Source of the DNA: Gammaproteobacteria bacterium
GTDB taxonomy: Bacteria; Pseudomonadota; Gammaproteobacteria; DSM-26407
Direction of reading: 5' to 3'
Assembly: GCA_028694565.1 (NCBI GenBank)
Contig: JAQVKR010000062.1
Span: 1-9,926, forward strand
Length of the DNA stretch: 9,926 nucleotides
Shown here: positions 9,479 to 9,926 of the stretch, piece by piece
Layout: each line of letters begins with the position of its first letter
Numbering within the stretch: the first letter of the stretch is position 1
The notes under the pieces: generated by a model
What the model was told of the DNA's origin: nothing
Database searches by the model: none
What the model saw: the letters and a program-made list of their open reading frames with translations, nothing else
Position numbers and translations under genes: made by a program

Positions 9479-9926
9479 TCAGCCCCCGGCGGGGGGCAGG
9501 GTCCAGTGGCTGACCACCAGCCGCACCTCCAGGTGATCGCTGGCGAGAAAGACCCGCCGCGGCAGGTCCTGCCCGCCGACGCGCACATAGTCGAGATAGT
9601 CGATGCGCCAGCCGGACTGTTCCAGCCGGGCCAGGCGGCCGGCGTCGTCGAACCGGGGCCGGGCCTCCGGGCCGGGGCGGGGCAGGCCGCGGACCCACCA
9701 GGCCAGCCCGTCCACCGGCAGCCGCCAGCCCAGGTGGCGCCGCAGCAGCGTCTCGGCGTCCGCGGCCTGATCGCGGGTGCCGTCGGGCAGGGCGATGCGT
9801 ACCTCCCCGGCGCGGCCCTCCACCACGGCCACCCCCTGCCCGAGGGGCGAGGAGAGCCGCAGGCGGTAGCTGTCGGGCAGCTGCTGCCAGAGCAGCGAGG
9901 CGTGCCAGGCCTCGCCCTCCAGGGTG
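9479..9926 (-). CDS. lolB: outer-membrane lipoprotein insertion protein LolB (5' end missing)
   Basis: The frame stays open from the window edge to the TGA at 9479-9481 and encodes 148 residues of a protein usually near 200. LolB is itself an outer-membrane lipoprotein that accepts lipoproteins from periplasmic LolA and inserts them into the outer membrane. Family features seen are DSYRLRLSSPLGQG, the segment AADAETLLRRHLGWRLPVDGL followed by WWVRGLPRPGP, the LEQSGWRIDY strand, and VRLVVSHWTLP near the end. The missing part includes the signal peptide and lipobox cysteine. The position before ispE is the normal gammaproteobacterial order, which supports the call although overall conservation of LolB is low. 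Confidence 0.9.
   Translation of the reverse strand, partial: TLEGEAWHASLLWQQLPDSYRLRLSSPLGQGVAVVEGRAGEVRIALPDGTRDQAADAETLLRRHLGWRLPVDGLAWWVRGLPRPGPEARPRFDDAGRLARLEQSGWRIDYLDYVRVGGQDLPRRVFLASDHLEVRLVVSHWTLPPAGG

Noticed and set aside
9468..9698. Upstream extension of the ispE frame into lolB
   Set aside because: The added residues are a shadow of lolB, and the conserved IspE N-terminus begins at the GTG at 9467.

Overview
The window joins two blocks of a high-GC gammaproteobacterial chromosome. The right block (about 4618-9926, all on the minus strand) is a conserved housekeeping cluster, read in transcription order: lolB (5' end cut by the window edge), ispE, tRNA-Gln(TTG), prs, rplY, pth, ychF, tRNA-Met(CAT). 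This order is classic gammaproteobacterial synteny and is also known from Pseudomonas. The strong G+C bias, GTG starts and acidic-tailed CTC-type L25 would suit a Pseudomonas-like or purple-sulfur/Ectothiorhodospiraceae-like lineage, but the genus cannot be fixed from sequence reading alone.

The left block (1-4530, all on the plus strand) is accessory DNA with a defence character. It holds the last 16 codons of an unidentified gene, a PIN-domain protein of the DUF4411 type, a protein with an Abi_C-like (abortive infection) core, and a complete type I restriction subunit HsdR. All four reading frames overlap their neighbours by 1-4 bases, so they look like one translationally coupled operon. 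The hsdM and hsdS genes needed for a working type I system are not in the window and should lie to the left if the system is intact.

The blocks converge between 4531 and 4617. An 11-bp perfect stem there (4554-4594) can end transcription from both sides. The 3' end of tRNA-Met faces the defence operon, the usual geometry of a tRNA-associated island or integration hotspot. The housekeeping side covers outer-membrane lipoprotein insertion (LolB), isoprenoid precursors (IspE), PRPP synthesis (Prs) and translation (L25, Pth, YchF and two tRNAs).

Two non-coding stretches deserve attention. The 249-bp gap between ychF and pth carries an 18-bp perfect inverted repeat built from 9-bp units (ACAGGATT core), enclosing about 150 bp. 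The 110-bp gap between prs and rplY holds three GC-rich hairpins. No CRISPR array, rRNA, transposase or integrase was seen. The best candidate for something unusual is the PIN/Abi_C-like pair embedded directly upstream of hsdR.
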